NCBI GenBank assembly: GCA_037577475.1
Contig: CM075203.1
Coordinates: 657,501-721,500, forward strand
Reading direction: 5' to 3'
Length of the DNA: 64,000 bases
Source of the DNA: Chaunax sp. Z400
Lineage: Eukaryota; Chordata; Actinopteri; Lophiiformes; Chaunacidae
This document shows, in pieces, positions 1 through 10,905 of the stretch; position 1 is the first letter of the stretch; each line of letters starts with the position of its first letter. The position numbers were made by a program, and so were the translations under genes. The notes beneath the pieces were generated by a model that saw nothing but the letters and a program-made list of their open reading frames with translations, was not told where the DNA came from and ran no database searches.

Positions 1-1
1 G

Positions 2-3000
2 CGAGGTCAGCGCACCGTCCAGACTGAGACCAAGTACGTGGAGCTGATGGTGGTGAACGACCATGAACTGGTGGGTGTGACGCTGTGACTGGTTTTCTCT
101 ATGTGATGATGAGAAGTGTTAAGAGTGTTTTCTCTCTGCTCAGTTCGTGCAGCTCCGTCGTTCGGCCACTCAGACCAAGAACTTCGCCAAAGCCGTGGTG
201 AACATGGCCGACGCGGTGAGTGGCGTCTCTGTTTGGTCTCAGCTCGTATCAGAAAAGCTCACCTTTGGTGTAATTCCTGGTTTCACTTTCGGTGAGTCCA
301 GATCTTCAAGGAGCAGCTCAACACTCGCATCGTCCTGGTCGCCATGGAAACCTGGTCCTCTGAGAACAGGGTCTACGTGGGCGACGACGCCCTGCTCACA
401 CTGCGAGACTTCATGAAGTACAGGAAGGAGAGCATCAGGGAGCGCTGCGACGCCGTTCACCTCTTCTCGTAGGTGCTTCATCTTCCTCTCCCTTTTTGTT
501 CTTCTTCCTCTTTTTCTTCTTCATTCCCTTCTCTTACTCCTCTACCTCCCCGCCTCCTTCTTCTTCCTCCACTACTTATTGCTCTTCTTCTTCCTCTTTT
601 TCCCCTCCTTGAGGAGAACAAGGAGAAAGACTCCTGCTTCCCCTTTGCTTACTCCTCCTCCTCCTCTTCCTCCTCCTCCTCTTCTTATTGCCGTCTCCCT
701 GTTTTTACTCCAGTGGGAGGACGTTCATGAACGGTCGCAATGAGGCGGCCTACATCGGGGGGATCTGCTCCCCCACCAGGGGAGGCGCCATCAACGAGGT
801 GAGACTGTTACAGATGTATCGATAGTGAACTGATCAGAGTGATTGATCACACAGACGGTAGATGTCATGAATCTGTCCTGTGTTTTCAGTTTGGGAGCGT
901 CGGTCCCATGGCGATCACTTTGTGTCAGAGCCTCGGTCAGAATGTCGGCATGTTGAGGAACAAAGAGCGTCTGGCTGCCGGTGAGACTGGAGACAGAATT
1001 CTACATTTTATAACCTGTGCTGAGAAAATAATCCAACAGCTCCCTGCAGTGGTCAGATCCCAGCAGTGGTGGTCAGATCTCTGCAGTGGTCAGATCCCAG
1101 CAGTGGTCAGATCCCAGCAGTGGTGGTCAGATCTCTGCAGTGGTCAGATCCCAGCAGTGGTCAGATCCCAGCAGTGGTCAGATCCCAGCAGTGGTGGTCA
1201 GATCCCTGCAGTGGTCAGATCCCTGCAGTGGTCAGATCCCAGCAGTGGTCAGATCCCAGCAGTGGTGGTCAGATCCTTGCAGTGGTCAGATCCCAGCAGT
1301 GGTCAGATCCCTGCAGTGGTCAGATCCCAGCAGTGGTCAGATCCCTGCAGTGGTCAGATCCCTGCAGTGGTCAGATCCTTGCAGTGGTCAGATCCCTGCA
1401 GTGGTCAGATCCCAGCAGTGGTCAGATCCCTGCAGTGGTCAGATCCCTGCAGTGGTCAGATCCCAGCAGTGGTCAGATCCCTGCAGTGGTCAGATCCCTG
1501 CAGTGCACAACAGAATATGAAAGTTATGATCATGTGTGTCCAGGAGACTGCAGGTGTCCTGACCTATGGCTGGGCTGCATCATGGGGGATACAGGGTAAG
1601 ATGCACATTTGATTGGTCTGTGGTACATGAAGAAGAATTCTTAAAGGAACAGTTCACCCATAAGCAAACATTCAATCATCATCATTTCACCCCCTGGAAA
1701 GTCATTTCTGGAGCTTCACAGTAAAACAGCGTAGCAACATTCTCCTCTAAGTGAGACAGGAGGACAGGAGGACACACCCAGTCTCCTATAACCAGTATGA
1801 GATGAACCCTGTAAATGCAGCTTGGTTTGGGTTAACTATGCTGCCGGTGATCTCTGTGTCTGGATCAGGTTTTATCTACCCAGGAAGTTCTCTCGCTGCA
1901 GCATCGACGAGTACCTGCGATTCCTCCAGCTGGGAGGAGGCAGCTGTCTCTTCAACAAGCCCAGTAAGGTGAGACATGGTCACCAGTTCATACTGACTGT
2001 ATTCTGGTTCCTTTGGCTTGTTCTCGTAACCCTGAACATAAACAATCTAATCTCCAGTCATTAAAGCTTCCTCCTCGGTGGAGGTGTGAAGTTTTCTCTG
2101 CATAAAAACTCTCAAATCTTTTATAACTTCTGAACAATGGTGAAAAAAGTCTTGTTCTATTTGTTGAGTGTATTTTCATCGACACTTTTTTTGATGCTTG
2201 TTTTCATTTCCTGCAGCTGTTGGACCCCCCAGAGTGTGGGAACGGATACGTGGAGCTGGGAGAGGAGTGTGACTGTGGATCCTTAGTAGTGAGTACATGA
2301 ATGAACGTTTTCATCATTGACTGTGTTTAAGTTAAAAAACAAGTCTTATAGTAAGGCTAAATCTATGCAAGCACATAAATCATATGGTGATTAAATTGGC
2401 AGCTGTTGTGATTTTAATGGGAATAATCATTTTTACAAAAAAACACAGAACTGAAAATGATTTTTTTTAGGGTCTCTATTAAACAAACGTTCACTTTATG
2501 TCTGCAGACTATTATTTATAGATCATGTTGGTGTTAAAATGAGGCGTCGTCAGCAGCATTGTTACACACTAGTGACTCTGACATCATCACATTTTCATCC
2601 ACCTCTGATTTAGAGACTCCGCCCTCATGAACATTTGATGTCACCTCTAGAGGTGCCTCAGGATTTATCATCAGGAGGACGTCTGTTCTACTCCAAACTG
2701 TTTCACTGTATGAACCTGGACTGTTTCACTGTGTGAACCTGGACTGTTTCACTATGTGAACCTGGACTGTTTCACTGTATGAACCTGGACTGTTTCACTA
2801 TATGAACCTGGACTGTTTCACTATATGAACCTGGACTGTTTCACTGTATGAACCTGGACTGTTTCACTGTATGAACCTGGACTGTTTCACTATATGAACC
2901 TGGACTGTTTCACTATATGAACCTGGACTGTTTCACTATGTGAACCTGGACTGTTTCACTGTATGAACCTGGACTGTTTCACTGTATGAACCTGGACTGT

Positions 3001-3897
3001 TTCACTATATGAACCTGGACTGTTTCACTATATGAACCTGGACTGTTTCACTGTGTGAACCTGGACTGTTTCACTATGTGAACCTGGACTGTTTCACTGT
3101 GTGAACCTGGACTGTTTCACTATGTGAACCTGGACTGTTTCACTATGTGAACCTGGACTGTTTCACTGTGTGAACCTGGACTGTTTCACTATGTGAACCT
3201 GGACTGTTTCACTGTGTGAACCTGGACTGTTTCACTGTGTGAACCTGGACTGTTTCACTGTGTGAACCTGGACTGTTTCACTGTGTGAACCTGGACTGTT
3301 TCACTGTGTGAACCTGGACTGTTTCACTGTATGAACCTGGACTGTTTCACTGTGTGAACCTGGACTGTTTCACTGTGTGAACCTGGACTGTCTCACCTGT
3401 AGGAGTGTGCACGGAGCGGAGCCAACTGCTGTAAGAAGTGCACCCTTACCCACAATGCCATGTGTAGCAACGGGCTCTGCTGCAGAGACTGCAAGGTGAG
3501 TCCTCATGTAGCTCCTGATCGGTTACTCTCATCCCTCTTTGTTTTACCCATCTTCTTCTGTGGTTTTTGTGACAGTACGAGCTGAGAGGCGTGACGTGCC
3601 GCGATGCCGTCAACGACTGTGACATCCCTGAGACCTGCACAGGAGACTCCAGCCAGGTAGAAGAAGAAGAAGAAGAAGATGAAGACCTGTACATTCATCA
3701 AGATGTTTGAAAACCCAACGTGATGACTCTCTCTCTCTCTCTCTGTCTCTGTCTCTCGCTCTCTCTGTCTCTCTGTCTCTCTCTCTCTGTCTCTCTCTCT
3801 CTCTCTGTCTCTCTCTCTGTCTCTCTCTGAGTCTCTCTCTCTCTCTCTGTCTCTCTCTGTCTCTCTCTCTCTGTCTCTCTCTCTCTGTCTCTCTCTC

Positions 3898-3948
<51 letters not shown>

Positions 3949-6900
3949 GTCCTCATAATGTCCACAAACTGGACGGCTACACGTGTGAAGCTGGACAGGT
4001 AAACTCTCTGTTCAGTGTAACAGAAGAAGCTGAATGAAGTCCGGTTTGTCTCATCCTCCTCTTCTTCATCAGGGTCGTTGTTACGGCGGTCGCTGTAAGA
4101 CCAGAGATTTCCAGTGCAGGACTCTGTGGGGCTACAGTAGGTTCATATTTAGCCTTGTTAGCAGCAGACGTACCAACCTGCTGGCTGTAGGTGATGCTAA
4201 AGACTCTTCTCTCCTCTCAGACTCAGCCGACAGGTTCTGCTATGAGAAGCTGAACTCTGAGGGCACAGAGATGGGAAACTGTGGCCCAGACTCCAGCGGT
4301 CAGGGGTGGCTGCAGTGCAACAAGCAGTGAGTGAACAGATCACAGTTTGTATTGATCCACGGATCGACGTCCTGATTATGTTCTTTCCTCGTTTGGTGCA
4401 TCAGAGACGTTCTGTGTGGTTTGCTGCTGTGCACCAATCTGACAGACAAGCCGAGGTTTGGTGAACTGCAGGGGAAGCAAACCAGTCTGACCATCCACCA
4501 CCAGAGCAGATACATGGACTGCAGGTTTGGATTCTAAACACGTGTTAGTGAGCATGAAAACACTTAGAGTCAAGTGAGAGAGCAGAATGATCTGTGAAGG
4601 AGAATCAATGAACCTTCAGCAGTGATCAGTGTGCAGCACCTGTCAGAAGAATCACAGGTGATGTGGTGTAACGGTTTAAACTGTGTGACGTTCAGGGGCG
4701 GCCACGCCGTCCTGGATGACGGCTTGGATCTGGGCTACGTGGAGGACGGGACTCCATGTGGGCCAAACATGATGTGTTTGGAGCGTCGCTGCCTCCCCGT
4801 CCCCACCTTCAACCTCAGCAGCTGCCCCGGCTCGTCATCCTCACACATCTGCTCCCACCACGGGGTGAGTCTGTGGCTGCTGGCCCCTCCCATCCCCAGA
4901 GTTTAAGTTTTATAAATACAGGTTTATAGGGTCATTAAAGAGATACGAGATTAAATGTCCTCGTGTCTGTCCCGCAGACCTGCAGTAATGAGGTGAGGTG
5001 TATCTGCGATCCGGACTTCACCGGGAAGGACTGTAGCGTGTTTGACCCGATCCCCATCCCCACCCCACCTGAGGGGCCAGAGCAATACAAAGGTACGTCC
5101 CTTTTTGACTGTCTTTACCATCCCTACCAGGTCAGTCAGCGTCTAAGTATTAAGTATAAAAACTAGCTTTTGACACTTGTTCCCTCACTGGTTTCATCCC
5201 ACAGGTCCCAGTGGCACCAACATCATAATAGGTTCGGTTGCTGGTGCTATTCTGCTGGCAGCGATAGTCCTGGGGGGAACTGGCTGGGGATTTAAGTAAG
5301 AGTTGTAGCATGTCTCCGTCTGCCTGCTGTGCCCCTCTTAGCTAACTCACATGCCTGTTGCTGAAAGCTGCTCTGCTCGCCGTCTGATCCGTTCTCACAA
5401 CCGGAGACGTGTGGTTTATGGTTCATGCTGGACGTGCAGCGGACGCTCGTCCATCTACGCCTTGTGTTATGACACGTTCACACCAAAGTGAAGCAGGATC
5501 ATTAGAGTTTACTTTTGTTACTCCTGCAAAGAGCCGATAGCTGGAATCAAGTAGACGCTGACGTTTTCCTCCGATCTCAGCAGGTATACAAAGTTGTGTT
5601 GTTCTGCTCCGGTCGTTCACCTGCAGCTACGATAAACGATGAGGTCTGGAGAATCTCAACACTGATTGGCCCTCACAACACAGCGTCACATGAATGTCTC
5701 ACTCAAGTCACGCAAAGACACAAATAACTGTTTGTGCCGCCTAATGCAAATTTGCAGCTTTGCATTAACATTGTATGGAATTACGCTGTGAAAATTAGCT
5801 TCACGTGAGCTTCAAATGAGCGCTAATATTTCAGGATTAATTTACACCTTTTCCCGTCGTATGATGTCATGATACATTAGCTAGGAAACGGTGGGACGTT
5901 AACGGTTGCTAACCGGTTATGAAATGTATTTTTTGACCTTTGTATTTGAGCTGATGTTCCTCCTGAGTGTCACTATGCATTGTGTTTGCTGGCTGCTGTG
6001 TGGATATGAAGGACGTCAGGGTTGTAGATTAATGAACTCTAATGATCTTCTGCTGGACTTTGACTCTTCTGTCTGTAGTTTGTTGTGTTCACATGCTTTA
6101 ACCTTTAACCCTCTGCTGTGATAGAACCAATCCTGCCACTAAAGATGCTGAATGCCTGTTTAAGACTTTGGCTTTAAGGTTTATTGCATGTTTGTCTCCA
6201 CTCTGCTTCCTACTCACATGAAACACCAGCTGATAGTCTCCCCTTCTTTCTGTTTCACCTCCATCTTTTTTTGTCTTCCTGCCTCACCGCGGATCCAGAA
6301 ACATCCGGAGAGGAAGGTACGATCCCGCCTATCAGTCCTGACCCCACCCATCTGTCCTGACCCCACCCATCAGTCCTGATCCCGCCCATCAGTCCTGACC
6401 CCGCCTATCAGTCCTGATCCCGCCCATCAGTCCTGACCCCGCCTATCAGTCCTGACCCCACCCATCAGTCCTGATCCCGCCCATCAGTCCTGACCCCGCC
6501 CATCAGTCCTGAATCAGTTCAACATCTCAAACATCAGCAGCTTCTCCAACATGTTTTAATGTTTTATTAGTAAAAGGACGATGAATCAAACCTCTGTTAT
6601 GTAGCCTGTGTTCGTCTGCAGTACTTTCCTATAGATGGACTTTTAGAATCAACAAAACTTAATTAATCTCAATCATAGTTTTATTTCTTTGTGTGCAGCA
6701 GCTCATGAACATCATCAGGAAACACAATAATCCCTGTTTGCTTCATATTTTTTTAACTGCTTGTCTCCTGAATGAACCAGTCAGCTGCAGTTTGTAATGT
6801 TTCAGTAATAAAATACTAACTCTGCTTTTAGCTTTTGTGTTTTTATCTGCAACAATTAGATTATTAATTTATCAAGAGAGACTTGATTTATATTCTAGAT

Positions 6901-7191
6901 TCATTTTATGCAAGAATATCAAAACATTGATGCTTCAGGTTGGTGAATGTGAGAAAGTCAGGAGACGTTTGTGAAGCTCCAGAAATGTTGGAAGAATCCT
7001 CCTTTGAGTAACTCGACCGTCGTTGGTTTTAGACCATCAGACAAAACAAGACGTTTTAAGATGAATCTTTTGTTTTGAATAATCAGCTGCTCTGTTGGAT
7101 TTTCTCAGATCCCTCTGTGTCTCTTTTCCCTCCACCTCTTCATCCTCCCCTCCTTGTCTTCTCTTGTTTCTGCAGATCTTCTGGTGGTTGA
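2..7191 (+). CDS. adam11: ADAM11, catalytically inactive metalloprotease-disintegrin (5' end missing)
   Basis: Exons: 2-70, 144-215, 302-468, 714-798, 890-980, 1544-1595, 1869-1968, 2217-2288, 3403-3495, 3576-3656, 3948-3998, 4073-4136, 4221-4326, 4405-4524, 4696-4864, 4978-5092, 5205-5295, 6299-6316, 7176-7191. All junctions are GT-AG and phases agree, giving 543 residues. Human ADAM11 is about 769, so the signal peptide and most of the prodomain lie off the left edge. Order: metalloprotease-like domain, disintegrin (PECGNGYVELGEECDCG onwards), cysteine-rich domain, EGF-like module (CSHHGTCSNEVRCICD), one membrane segment (IIIGSVAGAILLAAIVLGG), short tail. The zinc-binding HExxH region reads QSLGQNVGM, so the enzyme should be inactive, as in the ADAM11/22/23 branch that binds LGI-type ligands at neuronal surfaces. 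The tail NIRRGR-SSGG closely matches my memory of the human ADAM11 end (NIRRGRSGGA), which favours ADAM11 over ADAM22/23. Several introns carry tandem repeats. Confidence 0.93.
1043..1505. repeat. 17-bp minisatellite in an adam11 intron
   Basis: About 26 tandem copies of a unit of the form GCAGTGGTCAGATCCCA or GCAGTGGTCAGATCCCT, with occasional 20-bp variants that duplicate GTG. It fills most of the intron between exons 890-980 and 1544-1595 and ends about 38 bases before the 3' splice site. Long open frames run through it in three phases because no unit contains a stop; they are not genes. Confidence 0.95.
1640..1750. repeat. Dispersed MITE-like repeat end, copy 1
   Basis: It begins TTAAAGGAACAGTTCACCCA, resembling the end of a non-autonomous DNA transposon family spread through teleost genomes (Angel-like, from memory). 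It shares TTCACAGTAAAACAGCG with the larger element at 7918-8640. It lies in the intron before exon 1869-1968. Confidence 0.6.
2562..2690. repeat. Dispersed repeat with ACACTAGTGA start, copy 1
   Basis: It shares TCTGACATCATCACATTTTC, a CCTCATG..ACATTTG..TCACCTCTAG block and CCTCAGGATTTATCA with 34262-34430. Both copies touch a minisatellite: this one is followed directly by the array at 2698. Family not recognised. Confidence 0.65.
2698..3395. repeat. 23-bp minisatellite running into an adam11 3' splice site
   Basis: About 30 copies of a 23-bp unit containing CTGTTTCACTGTATGAACCT, with TATG/TGTG/TATA variants. The array continues almost to the 3' splice site at 3402; the last unit is changed to CTGTCTCACCTGTAG, which supplies the acceptor of exon 3403-3495. 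Confidence 0.95.
3728..3946. repeat. (TC)n / TCTCTG microsatellite forming a polypyrimidine tract
   Basis: About 220 bases of CT repeats with interspersed G end in CTCTCTCTCTCAG immediately before exon 3948-3998. The repeat is therefore the polypyrimidine tract of that intron. Open frames on either strand here are simple repeats. Confidence 0.97.
6317..6512. repeat. 19-bp minisatellite starting at the end of adam11 exon 18
   Basis: About 10 copies of a 19-bp unit of the form CAGTCCTGACCCCGCCTAT begin directly after coding exon 6299-6316. If the donor at 6317 is not used, reading continues into the first unit and stops at TGA 6339-6341, adding YDPAYQS after the final arginine. Confidence 0.9.
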
Positions 7192-7917
7192 GTCGTATCT
7201 GCTGTCCTGTCCTCCTCTCACTGTCCTCCTGCTCTGAGGAGACTAAACAAAGATGTCTTCCACCTACGAGCCTCGGCCCGTTTCTCTGTTTCCTTCTCTC
7301 CTCCTGGAGACGTGCTGAGGAAACGTCCTCCTTATCACTTCCATCTTCTTTCTTTTCATCCTGGACTTCTCCTCCGGCTGCCATCTGTTTTTATGCTTTA
7401 AGGTCTTTGAACACATTCAGACTTTAACTGAAATACTATAAATATGACCTAATAGCGAATGTTTATGTAGAGGAGGGTTCTTTTTGGTGCACACTAATAG
7501 CCATCCTTCAGCTGCCTTTCATTATCAAACATAAATCAGTGCTTCTACATAATATGCATTAATGTATAAATGTTCAGGGCTGAAGGGCTGAAGGGCTCTA
7601 CTTACTGCAGATAGACAGTAAGAATGTTTAATCCTCCTGTATGATATGTGATGCATACAAGCTGAACACGGTGCTGATGGACAGACTCACAGTCTGCAGA
7701 GGACAAACTGCTCGTTTGAAGGTTTAATTAGACGATTCACATCTGTGCAGTTTGAATTCCAAGCTCTAGAATCATGACAGAGTTAACAGGAGTAGATATG
7801 AATTATACTTAAAAATAGATTTCCTTTATCTCTACCTGGCTTCAGATGATTTAATTCTGATTGAACAGATCTACGTAATGAGCAATAAATACTGTACCAA
7901 CCATTAAATGTTCTCCC

Positions 7918-8640
7918 TGACAGGAACAGGACACCCAAAACCAACGTTCAGTCATCATCTCCTCATGTCAGAGGATTCTTCACAGTAAAACAGCGTTCTG
8001 CTAAACAGCTGCAGAAGATGGAGACTCCTTTTAAACAAACATAAAACGACTAAATGATGTTATTTACACCTTTATTCTGCTGAAATCTTTACTGTAGCTA
8101 CAACTGCTAGCTAAAAGAAGCTCGAACGTGTAAAAATAAATGTCTGAGAAACCCTGAGGTGTGCAGAGATAGTAGAGTTCTTGATCTCAGCAGCAGAATC
8201 CAGTGTGATGGAATGTATGCTAACGTGTTTAGCTTAGAGGCTACAGCGAACATTTGAGCTAAATACAGGTGTAAATAAAAAAAATCAATGAAATCAATCC
8301 ATCTTCTTCAGCTGTTTTAAACTAGTCTCCATCTTCTTCAGGTGTTTTAAACTAGTCTCCTTCTTCTTCAGGTGTTTTAAACTCGTCTCCTTCTTCTTCA
8401 GGTGTTTTAAACTCGTCTCCTTCAGGTGTTTTAAACTCGTCTCCTTCAGGTGTTTTAAACTCGTCTCCTTCTTCTTCAGGTGTTTTAAACTAGTCTCCTT
8501 CTTCTTCAGGTGTTTTAAACTAGTCTCCTTCTTCTTCAGGTGTTTTAAACTCGTCTCCTTCTTCAGGTGTTTAGGAGAAAGCTGTAACGCTGTTTTACGG
8601 TGAAGACGGACAGATGATGACTGAATTTAAATTTTTTGCT
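7918..8640. mobile_element. Palindromic non-autonomous DNA element with internal minisatellite
   Basis: The left end (TTCAGTCATCATC, then CTTCACAGTAAAACAGCG, then GAAGATGGAGACTCC) recurs inverted at the right end (ACGCTGTTTTACGGTGAAG, then GATGATGACTGAA), giving diverged ~100-bp inverted repeats. No transposase is encoded. The interior at about 8300-8572 is a ~30-bp tandem repeat built around GTTTTAAACTAGTCTCC, apparently grown from the element's own subterminal sequence. It probably lies in the adam11 3' UTR or flank. Confidence 0.7.
8300..8572. repeat. ~30-bp minisatellite (GGTGTTTTAAAC..CTTCTTCA)
   Basis: Nine or so units alternate GTTTTAAACTAGTCTCC and GTTTTAAACTCGTCTCC, followed by CTTCTTCTTCAG; two units lack CTTCTT. 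The array sits inside the element at 7918-8640. Confidence 0.9.
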
Positions 8641-9100
8641 TTAGGTTTCATGTCTTCTTTGTGCATCATTGGGTCCATTTATGGTCTCTGGACATCAGAG
8701 TCTTAAATCAGGTTGAGATGATGATCATCAGAAACACAGACTGCTTCAGAAGTGATGACATCACACTGCCAGTCGACCTCCAGCAGCGTTACTAAAGGAC
8801 TATGGTGACATTTTGATTGAGAATGAATCAATAAACAGATTGATTGACATTCCTAGTGCAGGTATTGATGGACAGAGGTACCTTTTATTCAGTTAGGTTG
8901 GTTTATATAGATTTAATGTCACCGTATTCCTTCACTCTACTTTGTACAAACTGTAGGACAGACATGGATGAAATGTCACACTGTCTCCGCCCTGTTTGTG
9001 ACTCATCACAGGATTTTGGCACAACATAGGATAGTCCTACAGGAGAGCAGCAGTATTAGCTTTCTGTGTAAATACTCATGTTACTGCATATGGAAATAAA

Positions 9101-10692
9101 ACATATCTGAAGAACAGTGATGGACGTGACTCTTTCTGATACTGATTATAATAGTTTGTGGAAACCAAGTTGTTTGGCTTTACTCAACAGAACCAACAGA
9201 ACCATGTTGGTGCTAAAGTTTCACGTCAAATAAATCTGTGCTGGGGTTCCGGGTCTGCTCCAGTGCTCGGGTCTGTGGGGTTCCGGGTCTGCTTCAGACC
9301 TGCTGTTCTTTATTTGGCACAGAAAGACTTGTGTTGAATAGTTGTGCACATTGTACTGCTGGTTGTTCTGGTGTTCATCAGGACTGAATTTAAATGTCTG
9401 TAAATGACTATTTGAGATATTTTTATGCTCCTTTGTTACTTTTTGACAGCTTTTCTAATTTTCGCTGCATTAATGAAACACTGAGGCTCTGCAGGATCTC
9501 AGGCCGCTTTAGGGCTCTGATCCAGAGAGGCGGGTCTCCAGATGTGAACAGCGTGAGAAAAGTAAAGACAAACACAGCAATGGCTGATTGGTTTCAAAAT
9601 AAAAGCATCTCAAAAAAAGAAAAACAAACAATAAAAAGATGACTGCTTGCAGCTCTTTGGACTTAATTCAGAAGATCCAAAACTGATTTCTTAAGACATT
9701 ATTTAGACACAATAAAACCACTAGACACAATGGGCACTTTTTTTCAAAATAAAATGACAAATTAATGTTTGTTTGTTTTTTGTTTTATATTGGAACATGA
9801 CATCATTGTTTGAACTTAGCATATAAACACAGACATGTAAATATTTATATTTTTAAACATGAAAAAAATAAGATTTTTTAATTTTTATGGAGTTAGTTTC
9901 CTGCTGAAACATATTTTGGCACTAACAAATAAGAGCATTCTGTTTCACAAATACAAACATGTTACTAATTTATCAGGCTTCAGAAACAAAAACAGAACAT
10001 CTGATGACTGAAAAAAAAAAGTTCATGCAAAGACATAAAAATATCACATGACATTGGCATGATCTCGGATCTACTGACGTTTCTGCCTTTTTTAAAGACA
10101 GTTTTTTTATCACCACTGTCGCCGAGTGCTTGCTCATGGTGGATTGTTGGGTCTCTCCATAATGAAGAGTTGGTCTAGACCTGCTCTTTTTGTAAAGTGC
10201 CTTGATATAACTTTTGTTGTGATGTGACGCTATATTAATAAATTGAATTGAATTGAATTGAATCTGTCAACCATGCTGCGCTCAGGATTACTTCAGCCTC
10301 TACAACAACAGGTGGCGCCACACCCAGCCTGAACCTAGTGGGGGTTTGAGCTCTGTTCACATCACTTTGCCATTATTTCTTATGGGAATGTATTTCGTGG
10401 GTTTTTTTTATTTTAGATTTTTCTGAAAACAGTTTTTGAATGGTTACCAAAAGGCGTAGAACACAACTCCTGATCAACCCTCGTATTGTGATGTATTTTG
10501 CACACAGAGGAATGGTGGAATCCTGTGAAGTGATTGGCTGAATTGAAAAGTGATTGACAAAACATATATAGTTTAAGTTTTGCAGGAAAATGACTCCATA
10601 GTTTTTACGTCAAACACGTCTCCAGTACCGGCCTGTTTTATTTTGAAAGGGGCTTAACTTTCCTCTACTTTATTTCCAGCTGAGCTTTATTT
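9101..10692. other. adam11-fkbp10 intergenic region
   Basis: AT-rich sequence with no supported exon. A short ORF at 9394-9642 has no recognisable family. The part near 10117-10263 is a retroposon tail. Any fkbp10 promoter lies in the last few hundred bases, but no confident core element was found. Confidence 0.6.
10117..10263 (+). mobile_element. LINE (L2-like) 3' tail with (ATTGA)n
   Basis: It contains GCCGAGTGCTTGCTCATGG, AAAGTGCCTTGATATAAC and GACGCTATATTAATAAATTG, and ends in ATTGAATTGAATTGAATTGA. From memory this matches the 3' end of a very common teleost L2-type retroposon. It is a 5'-truncated, dead copy. Confidence 0.75.
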
Positions 10693-10905
10693 TTGATTTT
10701 TAAAGGAAGTAGTTCTCCTCATTTCTTCTTCGTTGACGGAGTCTCTCTCCTCCGTCGTTCCTTCCCTGCTGCACCGACCTGGAGACTGTCCACGTTTACA
10801 GCCCCGCTTCTCATCCGCAGATCGGCCCGGTGCGTAAAGCTGCTTCCGGCCTCTCATCGATCACTGAGAGCTGATTATTGTTTATTGATCAGAAGCCTAT
10901 TGAAG
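10693..10905 (+). promoter_or_regulatory. fkbp10: fkbp10 5' UTR / proximal leader
   Basis: An upstream ATG at 10693 is in frame with the fkbp10 start and no stop separates them. Using it would place about 71 non-signal-like residues in front of a clear signal peptide. I therefore read this stretch as 5' UTR. The transcription start is not determined. Confidence 0.45.

Larger units (their letters stand above)
7192..9100 (+). other. adam11: Probable adam11 3' UTR and flank
   Basis: No coding exon is seen after the stop codon at 7189-7191. The first clear poly(A) signal on this strand is AATAAA at 9095-9100, so the UTR may reach about 9.1 kb. It is interrupted by a palindromic repeat element at 7918-8640. 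The real 3' end is an inference and could be earlier. Confidence 0.35.

Noticed and set aside
839..1612. Long overlapping open frames (257, 177 and 144 codons)
   Set aside because: They are translations of the 17-bp minisatellite, open in all three frames on that strand, and lie within an adam11 intron.
3504..3965. 153-codon Arg/Glu-rich frame and an 83-codon Leu/Ser frame on the other strand
   Set aside because: Both are products of the CT microsatellite and cross real adam11 exons.
7037..7427. Opposed 115- and 110-codon ORFs
   Set aside because: Pyrimidine-rich adam11 intron/3' UTR sequence with composition bias; the only supported coding here is the 16-nt end exon at 7176-7191.
10693..10905. 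N-terminal extension of fkbp10 from the in-frame ATG at 10693
   Set aside because: It would bury the signal peptide that begins at 10906; an ER protein needs it at the N-terminus.
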